Shown: positions 1 through 12,115, numbered from the stretch's first letter. The stretch is DNA of 64,000 bases from Lamellibrachia satsuma (GCA_033239005.1 BSQZ01000034.1:3350001-3414000); one strand, 5' to 3'. Numbers and translations: made by a program. The notes: generated by a model from the letters alone, not told the origin.

Positions 1-619
1 TATAGAATAACATTGTGAACCATATGAAAGCAGATGGAACATATTCATAAGTATCCGTATGCCACAGCATGAGCATGTGAAGCTAAATCATTGGTAACAA
101 ACTTTGTTGTGTCATCCAGTATGATTAAAAAGCGCTGTGTTTTGTCGTTACTTTGGTTATCGCTTGAATTAAAATCGATATGTATATCGTGGTTCGTGAT
201 AATTTCGCGAACCCAAACTGACTATACGAGCGTAATCATTTGTATGTACTAACAACAATACCCGTCCCCCGGACGGGATAACTTGGTAGTAACTGTCACA
301 ATAACTGTATTAAAAACGTTATCACAGAAACGTTCATCTATGCCTTGGCACTGGACGCTGCCAGTCAATATCTCTCGAAATGGTGACTTAATACTGGCTG
401 TGATAGTAACGTCTAGCGAGCCTTGCCCTTGTATTACGTAAATTGGGACAATCGAAGAAAAGACACATGACGTTGTCAACAGGTATACGCTATTGCTTTC
501 GTAGCGTTGTACACAACTGCACGCAATAACTATAAACCGTAAATCGATTGTTCGTAAAAATTGTAACAGCGGGGTGAATTTCGAAAACAAATTTATTATT
601 CTATAATTTTACCTTGTAG

Positions 620-780
620 CCTTCGCAATGCTATACCTTATTGTGGCAACCTGCGCCGTACCCAGAGGACGCCACCCGTCTGCAACACGCGCATTCCTAC
701 GCATGCACAGATCGACGGGTGACCTTTTAAAAATGTCACGTGACACGCAGCATCGAATGAACGAAACTGTTTCCACCTAC
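620..780 (+). CDS. Gene A exon 2: signal peptide core and first helix
   Basis: A TTGTAG acceptor ends at 619 and a GTATGT donor begins at 781. The frame enters in phase 1 (2 nt plus 53 codons) and leaves in phase 0. The hydrophobic stretch MLYLIVATCAVPRG is followed by a basic amphipathic segment ending DTQHRMNETVSTY, with an N-E-T sequon. The same block occurs at 17590-17756 and 30730-30902 on the minus strand. The ATG at 628 could be the start if no upstream exon exists. The phase shared with the paralogues, which have no equivalent ATG before their hydrophobic core, favours a short separate first exon. Confidence 0.7.
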
Positions 781-1518
781 GTATGTAGTACTTCCGGTTT
801 GTGTGTACACTTTCCCTCAATGAAACTGCGCACACTAAGTAGCGAAACAATGTTCCGGTGTAGTTTAATTTGGGAGGTTTATTTTAGTTGTTAGCTTTTC
901 TCTAGATGTTTTACAAGAACTAATGTACGCATTCGAATACATAGTCTGCATGTTAAGGCTGTCAAAAGTGTGTTCTTGTGTACGGGAGAGCACGTTACAG
1001 TAAAAAGTAAAGGTAGATTTGAAAAAACGCAGTCTTTTCAATTGATAAATCATAATATTACATAATTGCTGTGTATTTTGGTGACAGTCATTACGGCATG
1101 TTTCCTTAATCGTCTGCATATGGGCCAGATAAGCCTAACTTTGGCGTCGACTTATTTAGTCACACGTTGTCTCTAATATGTGTATGATTAACGGTGGAAT
1201 AAATAGAAGACCCGAACATAAGATTAATATGTTCATGCCGTTCTGTGATGTCACAATTCCCATTATGCTATCTTTCGTCGCAGTGCAAACAAGTATACAC
1301 CGATCTCCTGCCGCGCCCAGATAAAAACGGGGGCCCTCTTGGCGTTTGTCAGACAATCGCCAATTACATACTTCCTATGCTATCTATGCCGCCATTGACA
1401 AAGTTCAACAATAATAGACCAGTCGCTAAGGTAAGTTGTTGTCATATTTTGTTTAAGTTAGATTTGGGGCACTAAATAACCCACGACCCACGACAGTGCA
1501 TGTATGTATGTATGTATG

Positions 1519-1549
<31 letters not shown>

Positions 1550-4500
1550 CTATGTATGTATGTATGTATGTATGTATGTATGTATGTGTGTATGTATGTA
1601 TGTATTTATGTATGTATGTATGTATGTATGCATGCATGCATGTATGTATGCATGCATGCATGCATGTATGTATGTATGTATGTATGTATGTGCATGTATG
1701 TGCATGTATGCGCATGTATGTGCATGTATGCATGCACATACATGCATGTACGTACGTACACACACAACCATACACACATACATACACACAACTGTACGCA
1801 CACAGACACCACGCACATGCGTACGCACGCATGAATGCACGCTCACACGCATGCACACTACATAACTACGACCATTGCACGAAGCTACCATTCAACGTAG
1901 CCATTGCCTCTACATGCATTAGTATGTGTGAATGACTACTAATACATTCGATGAAGAATGCCCCGTACAGATAGATGTTGCGACAGGTGTCGCGACTGGG
2001 TAATTGTGTAATCATTGCGAAACTAAAAGTTTAATACGTTAGACGTACACTGAATTACGAAATAGATTTAACAAGATTTAACAAGAATGCCATCCCAAAC
2101 AACAAGTTCCAGATGGTAAGTGGACAAGGAAGCCATTGGCTTGTCGAGAGTCCAACAATTTTCTCATCTCTGTGTAGCCCACCCTTATCAAATATCTGTC
2201 AATTCTATTTTTAAACATATTCACACTACTAGCATTAACACAATCATTGGGCGGTTTGTTCCATTCATTTATCACCCTCTGTGAGCAAGAGTACTTTCTC
2301 ATGTCCAACCTACACTACACATAGTTTCCATATGAAACGTTTCTATTAGCAAATAAAAAATACGGTACTTTAGGCAAATTCGTATGATGCTACTTTTTGT
2401 GAAGACAAATTGTGTTTGCTACTACCTCGTCATCTAGTGATTACCGATGTTCGCTGTTTGTGACGTACAAAATACACTTATGACTATGCGATTGAAAATG
2501 TGTTCGATTGTTACTTTTATATGTAAAAGTACTGGTTAATTAGTTCGTATTCTAAATACACTAGCAGAATAGTTGAAGAGCATTCACAGTTCCAACTACA
2601 TACCATTGACTGTTTTTTCATTGTTCTGTTATGTGCATATACATACGTGCCTAAGTTATTTTATTATTAATTAGACATTGGGTAACTATGACGGAAATCC
2701 TAAATCTCCATTTATATACATCTTTATGCAATATTTAACGTGTTATATGTAATTAGATTGTGTATAACGCTTTGAGCATTATTATTATTAAAGGCAGATT
2801 TGAAACACCGCGGTCTTTTTAAATCGTGAATCATATAGTTACATTGCTGCTGCATATTTTGATGACAGTCACAATGGCCCCTCTTATAAGGCATCTCCCA
2901 CCTACATGCAACAATATTCAAACGACAATTCCCCTCCCAGAACCCACCCCTCTTAAAATATATTTTCATTATAAATTATTACGACAATGTTTTCTAAATC
3001 TTTACGACGGCGTTCATTTCAGACGACCCTGATCTCTGCTTGGTTGGCCGCTAAACGACTCAACCAGACGTTGACCCGTCTGGCGGAGGTCGGCACCGGG
3101 TCACTGCTGCGACGGAGGCATGGCGGTATGACGGAGTGTGTCGCACTCACCGACGGCCGCGATCCATGTCTAATCACGTGTAGCGCCAGCAAGATACCGG
3201 AACGACAACTCTATTGCGACCTGAGCGCGCAGGTTATACCGCGCCTGCGCAACCTCGTCCAACTGCTGCATGCAAAGGTTAGCTCGCATATCTTTTTTTG
3301 TGATTCTCGTGATGGCCTTCGTTGTGGGCTTCAAATTAGGTTTATTCTTAAATATTCACATGCCACTGTGTGTTGTGTGTCGTGTGTCGTGTGCACCTCA
3401 TAATTCCACCTGTTTGAAATTGAGTCGCTTTGAGGCCATTTCTAATAGCGCACAAAAACATCATTCGATTGTTGTCTGTTATACATATCTGTTAGCAATG
3501 ATATGAGATAATTCTAACGTAATCACTAGTTATATTAGTATTTATATTTTATTATATTAATGCGTTTGCCAAATTCAAGCAACACAACAACCAATTATCA
3601 TTGAGCGCAACATTTAAAATATGTACGGCAACAAATTAAATTACTATACTATCATAGGAATCAGTTTGTCTTAAAAGCAAAACGACTCTCACATTCTAAA
3701 TACGTGACCACTTAACCAATATATTATGGTTGTTTATTACGTATTAAAGTTGTTGCGTCATAATAATGATTATGACGGCATGGGAATTATCTCACCTGTC
3801 CTCTTCTGGCCCAGTGGCCCATCAGGCCGAAGTGCATCTCCTCCAGCTCGCTCTGTCAGCTGCTACACGTCTGGGTTCATTCCAGCAGTTCCACCCAAGT
3901 ATGCGTCTTTCATTTTCAACAGTTGATCAGCCACGTTGTCTTTTCCTCTACTTTCGAGTGTCCATGTCCATTCGTAGGATATGTCCTACCCATTTCCATC
4001 TTCTTAACTTGACCTCGGTGCCGATTGTCTTAAATTTTGTTTTTGTAAGAATATCTTGATTTGATACGACGTATGGCCATCTAATTTCTTCTTAAGCACA
4101 AATGTATTTAACTTTTTATTGTCTCATTCGTTTATTTTCCATGTCTCACTTCCATACAATAACATTGGTTTAACAAGTGTGTTAAAAGCCTCAATTTAGA
4201 TGACAATGTGTACTTATTTGAAGTCCATATTTGCTTTAGCTTCTTGAAGGATACCCTTGCTTTACGAATTCTGTTAAAATTATCATCACCGCCTCATCTT
4301 GCTTACTGACGTTAGCACCCAGGTAGTTATACTTGTCCACTTCCTTTAGTTCTTGATCGTCAATTAGTATTCTATTTTTTTACTTGCTGTGTATTCTCAA
4401 TAATTGAATTTTCTTTTTATTTATTCTTAGTCCTGTCCTTGCTGCAAATTGATTCAGTTGTCTTGTCTTTGTTTGCGTGTGTGTGTAGCATGATGACATG

Positions 4501-5985
4501 AGTGCTATGTCATCGGCAAAGTCCAGGTCCTCTAGTTTTGACGTGCAGTTCCACCCTATCCATGTTTTATTTCCTGCAGTTGTGTTTCTCATCTTCCACT
4601 ACCACCAAGAAGTTAAATCCAGACATTACATCTTCTTGTTTAACTCGTTTGGAAGACGGAGTGTTGATACGGCCCCTCAATGTAAATAGCCGCAACGGCT
4701 GGACTTATGTAGCGTAATGCTATAACGACATGACCGCAAACAAGTCGTTGTCACTGGTTGTGCGTTCGTGTTGTGAATGCCTTTCCAATGCTATCGTGAT
4801 TATAATGTTGTTTGCACAGAAGGCCGAGACTTTGTGTCTACGTTATACGTTGGATAACTACTTGGGTTTCAACACGTGTGATCTATGCATGGGGCCGTTC
4901 ACAATTGTCAATATTTACTTATTCGTACAAAGCGTAATCATTCTCAATAGTTGTTCCGTAATAGTTTACAGCGAGGCGCTGCATGACGCGACTGTGGTCG
5001 TATTTGCGACGAACATTGAAAAATTAGTACGTGGTCCTTGCCCCCTCCTCTTTAGTACGCGGGCCTGACCTCTCTCCCTTTAATATTCGGGCCTTGACCC
5101 CCCTTTATTATTCGGGCCTTGACCCCTCCCCTTTTCTACACGGGCCTTGACCCTTCCCCCTTTAATACGCGTGCCTTGACCCCTCCCCTTAATACGCGGG
5201 CCTTGCCGTCTCCCCTTTAGTACGCGGGCCTTGCCGCCTCCCATTCAGTACGCGGGCTTGACCCCTCTCCCTTTAGTACTCGGGCCTTGACCCCTCCCCT
5301 TTTCTACTCGGGCCTTGACCCCTCCCCCTTTAGACGCGTGCCTTGTCCACTCCCCCTTTTCTACGCGAGCCTTGCCCCCTCCCTTTAGTACGCGGGCCTT
5401 GCCGCCCCCCCTTTAGTACGCGTGCCTTGTCCCCTCCCCTTTAGTACGCGAGCCTTGCCAACTCCCCCTTTAGTACGCGGGCCTTGCCGCCTCCCCTTTA
5501 GTACGCGGGCCTTGTCCCCTCCCCTTTAGTACGCGAGCCGTTCTCCCTCTCCCTTTAGTGCATACAAGTGCAGATAATGCTAAAATAATTTGGCTTTCTG
5601 GGTTGTGTACCTTGTGTGATGTTCCACGAAGTTTCTTTCACACTACAAAGATATTTCCTATTGACATGAATTTTCTAATTTCTGTGACAAATATGCAATG
5701 TATTAAAGATTTCCCACAACCAAATAAACACCATAAGAACATTACTCGTGTCAATAGGAATAGAACATTGCAAAAATATGATGCATCTGAAACCTTGAAC
5801 ACATGTCAACATGACAACCATCTTTCTTACAGATTCCCGACGCCAAGGATGTGAACCCGACCGGTACCGACCTTGACATCGACTCGTCCAGTCCCCACAG
5901 TGCACTGCGGCTCTACGACGTGGCTGTGCTCGAGTACGCCCGACGACAGATGGCGTTGATCACGACAATTTTTCTAACCATTTAA
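620..5985 (+). CDS. Gene A: secreted helical cytokine-like protein, coding exons 2-5
   Basis: Join 620-780, 1284-1430, 3023-3277 and 5833-5985. All four exons are open and joined by GT-AG introns; phase is 1 on entry to exon 2 and 0 at the three later junctions. The product is about 237 residues plus an unlocated short first exon. It starts with a hydrophobic signal-peptide core and has four helix-like segments: exon 2, both ends of exon 4, and exon 5. Exon 4 has four Cys, and NET and NQT glycosylation sequons lie in exons 2 and 4. Length, exon order and phases match long-chain class I helical cytokine genes (GH, EPO, IL-6 type), which act as secreted receptor ligands. That family assignment is inference from architecture and I recognised no sequence homologue. 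Introns are 503, 1592 and 2555 bp and contain LINE scraps and a minisatellite. Gene C at 14806-17756 is its clearest intact paralogue. Confidence 0.7.
781..1283 (+). other. Gene A intron 1 of the visible series
   Basis: This GT-AG intron of 503 bp separates exons 2 and 3. I see no other gene or recognisable repeat in it. Confidence 0.6.
1284..1430 (+). CDS. Gene A exon 3: Cys-led 49-codon exon
   Basis: The acceptor is CGTCGCAG and the donor GTAAGT, phase 0 at both ends, 49 codons. The peptide opens with CKQVYTDLL and contains GPLGVCQTIANYILPMLS. The exons at 57402-57548 and 29982-30128 are also exactly 49 codons and share VYT, GPL, VC, A.Y.LPM and the terminal Lys. By position this would be the AB-loop exon of a helical cytokine. 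Confidence 0.72.
1498..1860. repeat. (GTAT)n microsatellite grading into CATG and CACA repeats
   Basis: Long runs of the GTAT tetranucleotide give way to CATG and then ACAC/ACGC-type repeats, inside the second visible intron of gene A. The long Met-Tyr-Val-Cys style reading frames here come only from the repeat and are not genes. Confidence 0.95.
2066..2322 (-). mobile_element. CR1/L2-like LINE, 3'-terminal fragment
   Basis: Read on the minus strand, this encodes the C-terminal tail of the LINE ORF2 (RVINEWNKPPNDCVNAS and following). It continues into the 3' UTR and ends in two copies of a TCTTGTTAAA-type unit. The same tail is at the 3' ends of the LINEs at 23926, 46100 and 63806. It is a short 5'-truncated insertion inside a gene A intron. 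Confidence 0.85.
3023..3277 (+). CDS. Gene A exon 4: two-helix exon with four-Cys loop
   Basis: 85 codons, phase 0 at both ends, with acceptor TCATTTCAG and donor GTTAGC. It starts TTLISAWLAAKRLNQTLTRL (amphipathic, N-Q-T sequon). A loop with CVALTDGRDPC follows, then a second helix-like stretch (YCDL, IPRLRNLVQLL). Cys lie at exon residues 39, 49, 53 and 65 and are kept in the paralogues. The exon at 15632-15886 has the identical length of 255 nt. This is the best-conserved exon of the family and the most useful search probe. Confidence 0.8.
3930..4640 (-). mobile_element. Degenerate RTE/jockey-like LINE reverse transcriptase fragment
   Basis: The minus strand carries LEDLDFADDIALMSS followed by a QLNQFAARTGLRINKKK-type segment, the motif C and downstream region of a non-LTR reverse transcriptase. 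Weaker C-terminal similarity continues toward 3930 with stops. It lies in the intron between exons 4 and 5 of gene A and is dead. Confidence 0.65.
5030..5556. repeat. 28-bp minisatellite, about 18 copies
   Basis: The repeated unit is of the type CCTCCCCTTTAGTACGCGGG followed by CCTTGCC, with a period near 27-28 bp. It has C/T-rich strand asymmetry and a CpG-containing core. It sits in the large last intron of gene A, just upstream of exon 5. Confidence 0.9.
5833..5985 (+). CDS. Gene A exon 5: C-terminal helix and stop
   Basis: The acceptor TTCTTACAG ends at 5832; phase 0, 50 codons then TAA. An Asp-rich linker is followed by SALRLYDVAVLEYARRQMAL, an amphipathic helix near the C terminus. The exon 5 copies at 14806-14958 and 59014-59166 are also exactly 50 codons plus a stop, and share LxxYxxAxLxYxxxQM. 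No clear AATAAA signal was seen in the next 150 bp. Confidence 0.75.
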   Translation: MPDAKDVNPTGTDLDIDSSSPHSALRLYDVAVLEYARRQMALITTIFLTI

Positions 5986-6331
5986 AGGTCCTTCCTCGAT
6001 ACAACTGTTCGCACGTCACGTTTTAGAATCATTTCGCGGAAAATCAGACTCATCAACATACGTTGCTCGTTTGTGCAAATGGGTTATTGAGTCTTTGTGA
6101 AATCATCGGACAAACTATTGCATTTATTTTTTATAGGATCCGGTCAAAATCCGACGAAAAGGGCAAAAGTTGTCTTGTTCTATATACTATGACATATTAG
6201 GCTATTGATACTTTCGCAAGTTGTTCGATCAAACAATCGAAATCAACAATTTAGATAATTTGTTGCTACTCCGTGGTGGAACCCGTCACAATGGATGCCA
6301 TAGCCAAACAGTGGCGTGTGCTAGACCAGGT
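5986..6331. other. Gene A downstream flank
   Basis: I see no gene, RNA or repeat here. It would contain the 3' UTR of gene A. Confidence 0.5.
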
Positions 6332-6751
6332 GGACCACGTGGATCAGGCACACCTTGCGCCACCTAGCGAATGTCAATAGTTAGTCTGTTCTTCCTGTTG
6401 TGGACCACGTGGATCATGCACACCTTGCGCCACCTAGCGAATGTCAATAGTTAGTCTGTTCTTCCTGTGGTGGACCACGTGGAACAGGCACACCTTGCGC
6501 CACCTAGCGAATGTCAATAGTTAGTCTGTTCTTCCTGTGGTGGACCACGTGGAACAGGCACACCTTGCGCCACCTAGCGAATGTCAATAGTTAGTCTGTT
6601 CTTCCTGTGGTGGACCACGTGGAACAGGCACACCTTGCGCCATTTAGCGAATGTTAATAATTAGTCTGTTCTTCCTGTGTTGGACCACGTGGAACAGGCA
6701 CACCTTGCGCCACCTAGCGAATGTTAGTAGTTAGTCTGTTCTTCTTGTCAT
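6332..6751. repeat. 70-bp tandem repeat, six copies, each with a CACGTG core
   Basis: Copies begin at 6332, 6402, 6472, 6542, 6612 and 6682, exactly 70 bp apart. Each has GGACCACGTGGA near its start and CACCTAGCGAATGT in the middle. Only a few substitutions separate copies, so the array is young. It starts about 350 bp after the gene A stop codon. Confidence 0.95.
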
Positions 6752-7833
<1,082 letters not shown>

Positions 7834-8124
7834 ACCGTTCAAGTGAACTCGTAAATACGAATCGCCAAGTGGGGGCTCCTTTTTAAAATTACAGTTCTTG
7901 ACCGGTTGACCGGGGTCGTGAACTTAATGTACATGTCGTGAACTGGTAAACACGAGAGCTTTCGAACGCAGCATAACTCCGTAATCTCTGGCGTACATTG
8001 TGCAAATGGCAGCTGTGATTGTTTGGTGTAGACAACTCCGTGGACATTTGAGGCGAAATAGAATAGCCTTTGAGCGAACGAATCGGATGGATCTGTCGGA
8101 AATATTTGATGACATCGAGCGGTA

Positions 8125-8530
8125 GGCTGTTTTCTAGAATCCAGGCCCATCGTTACAACATACAATATGTATAGCAACTGTGCACAAAGCATGCACAATG
8201 CCTACTGAAATACGGAAAACGTAATTTGTTATAAACATGTGTGTTGTGTGTAAAAGCACATTTAATCACCTTTTTCGATGCTCGAATTCGCATATTTATT
8301 TTGCTTCGAGTGACGCCATCTAGCGAATAAAAGGGGCAAGATGGCGCTCAGTGCAGGTTAAATATGCGAATTCGAGCTTCGAGAAAGGTGATTAAATGTA
8401 TTTTACCGCACAACATCTTTAACAATTTACATAGTCCGTAGAAATATATTCATTGTGCATGCACTGTGCATCGCTATTGTACATATTGCATATTAATAAC
8501 GGCGAAATTGAGGTGGGCCCGAATTCTAGA
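8125..8530. repeat. Long imperfect palindrome of about 400 bp (foldback/MITE-like)
   Basis: Several blocks recur inverted around a centre near 8330. CACATTTAATCACCTTT at 8260 pairs with AAAGGTGATTAAATG near 8390. GCTCGAATTCGCATATTTA pairs with TAAATATGCGAATTCGAGC. GCATGCACAATG near 8190 pairs with CATTGTGCATGC near 8452. TCTAGAAT near 8134 pairs with ATTCTAGA near 8523. Arms are interrupted by small mismatches. A foldback transposon or MITE is the likeliest origin. Confidence 0.8.
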
Positions 8531-9162
8531 AAAGTACCGACCTGTATTCAAAGTTCAGATTTAATACATAACCATGTACAACTACAATTAAGAGTATGTA
8601 ATTGTTAGATAATCATACGTCATAATTACTTTGGTTCTGTGTATGCCGGCCTCATTTAGTACATCACGCGTAGTCTAGACTACCCGATTTTCGTAGAACT
8701 ACACATTCGCTATTCGATTGTGCCGTTTACCATGTCAGCCTTCAGTCAACCGAAGAAATGACCGGAATCACATTATGAGTAAACCACTGGCGAGATATTC
8801 TTGATATTAGTTGCACATTGTTAGTTTGTTGTTGCTCTCCTGTTTATCCCTGCAGTCCGGGGTGTGGCTGGCATCCAATTCCGGACTTACAATTTAGTTT
8901 TCCCTCTTCTTCATCATTAGTCCCGTTTAACTGCCGTCTCTCTAAACTACCTCCATTCCCCTTCCCTCGCTCTCATTCTCCTCTCCCATCCCACTACCAC
9001 CAAATATCTCTTCACGCAGTCCTCCCATCTCAGTCTCCATCTTCCACTTCCCTTCCACCCTCCACATAAAGCACATCCGCTCTTTACGTCAACTGTTCCC
9101 CTTCGATTCTTTCCACATGTCCAGTCCACTTGAGCCGGCTACTCACCAGCTTCCTTGTGGGA

Positions 9163-9433
<271 letters not shown>

Positions 9434-9458
9434 CAACTCTCACCAACTTTCTCCTCAG

Positions 9459-9833
9459 CTCCTCCTTTCTTCGCTTGTCTATTCTTTTCACTCCGTCAGG
9501 TCTCCTTCAAACGTCTCACCCAGACTTCTCATTCGAGTCGCTACCGGCGGAACGAACTATCCGGACTTCGCTGGTTTCTCACCACTGCTCGGAGACGGGG
9601 CGTGTCGGCTACCCCGGACGCGGTAACTATAATATTATCGACGTTCTGTGTCGATGCATAGCCACGGCAACGTTGCCCTGGCTGACCTACAGTTCGGTAA
9701 ATATTCGGATGTTTCCTTCCCCTTATGTGAACTGTGTCGCAAGACAATCGAGCCCCTTCTGTCCGGGTTTTTAAATCAGATATTTCTTTCTCCTAGATCC
9801 CTAGCGCATTCGCATGAGGCCGTAAGGAGCAAG
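9459..9833 (+). CDS. Gene B, tentative divergent exons 2 and 3
   Basis: Two candidate exons, 9459-9622 (164 nt) and 9693-9833 (141 nt), fit the family pattern. The first follows a CTCCTCAG acceptor, enters in phase 1, is open for 54 codons beginning with the hydrophobic [11 protein letters not shown], and ends in phase 0 at GTAACT. The second runs from ACCTACAG to a GTATCT donor, phase 0 at both ends, with [15 protein letters not shown] echoing the GPL.VCRKVAKYVLP region of exon 3. Lengths (164 vs 161-173 nt; 47 vs 49 codons) are right, but residue similarity is weak. The intron between them would be only 70 bp, so chance is a real possibility. Confidence 0.25.
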
Positions 9834-10460
9834 GTATCTATGGTGTACTATGGGGAGGTTGTACCAGGATCTTGTCTATGGAGAGGCTATATACTAGGAG
9901 GAGATACTTACGCACTCCGCTTCCTTTTCACCCCAAAGAGCCCTCTGGCGGCTGTAGCTGTAAGCGAGAGTATACAACCAACAAGAACTACTTACTACAC
10001 ATTAAACTACAGCACTAGTCGATTTTACAAAGAATGCCCTGTTATTAAATTGACAGCGCATATTTCTTTATAAATACATAAGTACTATATATTTAAACAT
10101 TACAGAACCTGGTTCGCGAAAATGTTCTGTTCCGAAGTTTTTTTCCGAGTTGTTAAGTTGTTTTTTTATTGTGTCTCAAGTTTATGAAAAAGATATGGAC
10201 CACACAGTCAAAGTTACAGTTACCGTTCAAAATATATCCAAATTCAACGGCCAAAGAACAGTTGTGACAAAACGTAAACAAATTCGTGAACAAATAATTA
10301 TTGATTGAAATTAGTGAGAACGTAAGAAGAAAGTAAATGTGTTGATCGGAGCAATTTGCAAAGAACATAAACAAGAATTGACATAATAGCTAGCATTATA
10401 ATAGGAATATAAGAGCATGATTGTGAATACGCCTGTAGCTTAAAATACGACCAGTTACTA

Positions 10461-10736
10461 TTATGTGGCGATAACACCATGGACGTATCTGTGTGCGTGT
10501 ATGCGTGGGGGTAGGGAGCTACTGAGAATTATGTGGTGATAATATCTTGAACGTACCTGTGTGCGTGTGTGCGTTGGGGTGGTGGAGCTACTGAGAATTA
10601 TATGGGTATAATACCATGGACGTATCTGTGTACGTGTGTGCGTTCGGGTGGGGGAGCTAGTGAGAATTATGTGGCGATAACACCATAGACGTATCTGTGT
10701 GCCTGTGTGTGTAGAGGTGGGGAAGCTAGTGAGAAT
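10461..10736. repeat. 69-bp tandem repeat, four copies
   Basis: ACGTATCTGTG-type anchors fall at 10483, 10551, 10620 and 10689, a period of 68-69 bp. Each copy contains GTGTGCG and GAGCTA.TGAGAAT. Confidence 0.9.
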
Positions 10737-11231
10737 GGTAAAACAAATCGAGTGCAACACCTGCTGATGTATGAATGTATTGTGTTATGTGTTTTTACCA
10801 GTGTTATTACTGACAATGCAATACGTGTCCTTAAAGGAAAATTCCAGTTTTAATGTAATTTTTTAAAAGGAATGTAAAGTTCTAGAATGGAATTGATTTG
10901 AATTTTATAAATGCAATTTTATAACATTGAAACCTAGACAAATAGCTACCAGGATAATACTATAATTTCTTCGAATTTACATGCGACGGCTTCTCGCTGT
11001 CTAGTGCGGTACTGGTACATTGCTGTGTAGACTGTTTATTCAGATATACAATTAGAAGGTGTGCTAATGTAGCCATTTGTGGCAGTTTTGTAGTCTTTAA
11101 TAGAACGGTGACGAGATAAAAACATTATTTAGGGCTAATTTACATTCGTATGTGTTTATATCCAAGGAAACGTTCATTAGTATATGAATTTATAGCTATG
11201 ACAAACTGCTACTCGTTAGTAATTTTGATAG

Positions 11232-11495
11232 GGGATAGAAGACCTTCCCATGTCTGCTTGGTTGGCCGCCAGTCGCCTCAACCAGGTGTTAGCCCGTCTG
11301 GTGGAGGTCGTCACAGACTCACTGCTACAACGGAGGCACGGCGGCATGGCGGTGTGTGTCGCAATAACCGACGGCCGCGATCCCTGTTCGATAATTTGCG
11401 CCAAAGGCAAGAAGCCGGAACGACAGCTGTACTGTGATCTGCACGAACAGGTTCTTCCGCGCCTGAGAAATCTCGTGCAACTGCTGTGGACAAAG
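11232..11495 (+). CDS. Gene B exon 4
   Basis: The core from 11250 to 11495 aligns without gaps to exon 4 of genes A and C, with all four Cys kept. The acceptor choice is the only doubtful point. Confidence 0.65.
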
Positions 11496-12007
11496 GTTTG
11501 CTGGTAAATACCGTTTCGGATTGTTTGTAAAGCAGGAATCATATCATTTTGTTTTGCGTGACGTACACATTGACATGTGGTGGCATGTCTATAGTTTGCC
11601 ACACACAACGGACTTTGTAAACACATTCCATTTGACAGTGAAATCAACTATTACTATTAAATGCAATAATAATGTTAGTATTGCGGATTTTCTATAAAAT
11701 TATTTCATTTAAATATAGAATTATTTACAACATAAATTAATATATTTTATATATATTTTTTTCGCTTTAGTTATTTTCGAAGATTTTATTTAAATTTAGA
11801 TATTCAGTAAATAAATCAAACGTCAACTGATAGAAAGGTCGTGCTTTTCAGATAACGGATCCCACAACCACGTATTCGTCCGCCAACGACCGTGACCTTG
11901 ATGCGATCAGATCCCACAGGGAATTGCAGCTGTACGCTTCGACTATGCTCGAGTACTCACAGGAACAGATGTCGCTGAACGCAGAACGTTTTGTTGATGA
12001 TGATTGA
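11232..12007 (+). CDS. Gene B: helical cytokine-like exons 4 and 5
   Basis: Join 11232-11495 and 11852-12007. Exon 4 has the family body (SAWLAASRLNQVLARL, four Cys, CVAITDGRDPC, PRLRNLVQLL) and a GTTTGC donor. Its 5' edge is unusual: the acceptor aligned with other copies would be 1 nt out of frame. An upstream AG at 11230-11231 restores phase 0 with three extra codons (88 in all). Exon 5 follows TGCTTTTCAG, encodes 51 residues including LQLYASTMLEYSQEQMSL, and stops at TGA. An AATAAA lies at 12110-12115. The NQT sequon of genes A and C is NQV here. Upstream exons are uncertain (9459-9833), so this is either a gene with divergent 5' exons or a partial duplicate. Confidence 0.6.
11852..12007 (+). 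CDS. Gene B exon 5
   Basis: The ITDPTTTYSS linker leads into the conserved helix and then TGA at 12005-12007, phase 0 entry. It is one codon longer than exon 5 of genes A, C and E. Confidence 0.7.
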   Translation: MTDPTTTYSSANDRDLDAIRSHRELQLYASTMLEYSQEQMSLNAERFVDDD

Positions 12008-12109
12008 CGCAATATTCCATAAAGAGATACAATCTTTCTTGGATCTGGCCAGAAATATGTGTACACAGGAACAATATATAAAACAAAGACATTGCAAAAA
12101 ACAAAAGCG

Positions 12110-12115
12110 AATAAA
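12110..12115 (+). promoter_or_regulatory. Candidate polyadenylation signal for gene B
   Basis: AATAAA lies about 100 bp after the gene B stop codon. Position is plausible but the motif is common in AT-rich DNA. Confidence 0.35.

Noticed and set aside
1458..1935. Several open frames of 110-140 codons rich in Met, Tyr, Cys, Val or His, Thr
   Set aside because: They are translations of a GTAT/CATG microsatellite in all frames and both strands.
3766..4059. 97-codon plus-strand frame
   Set aside because: It is antisense to the C-terminal part of a minus-strand LINE remnant.
3023..5985. Assignment of exons 4-5 to an ULK/MIT or AF4-type helical domain
   Set aside because: Considered from the helix-rich pattern, but family-specific residues are absent, and a signal peptide core with conserved Cys points to a secreted protein.
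9648..10073. 141-codon continuous frame as a single-exon gene
   Set aside because: Only the part with phase-compatible splice sites has any family echo; the rest shows no domain and runs into AT-rich sequence.
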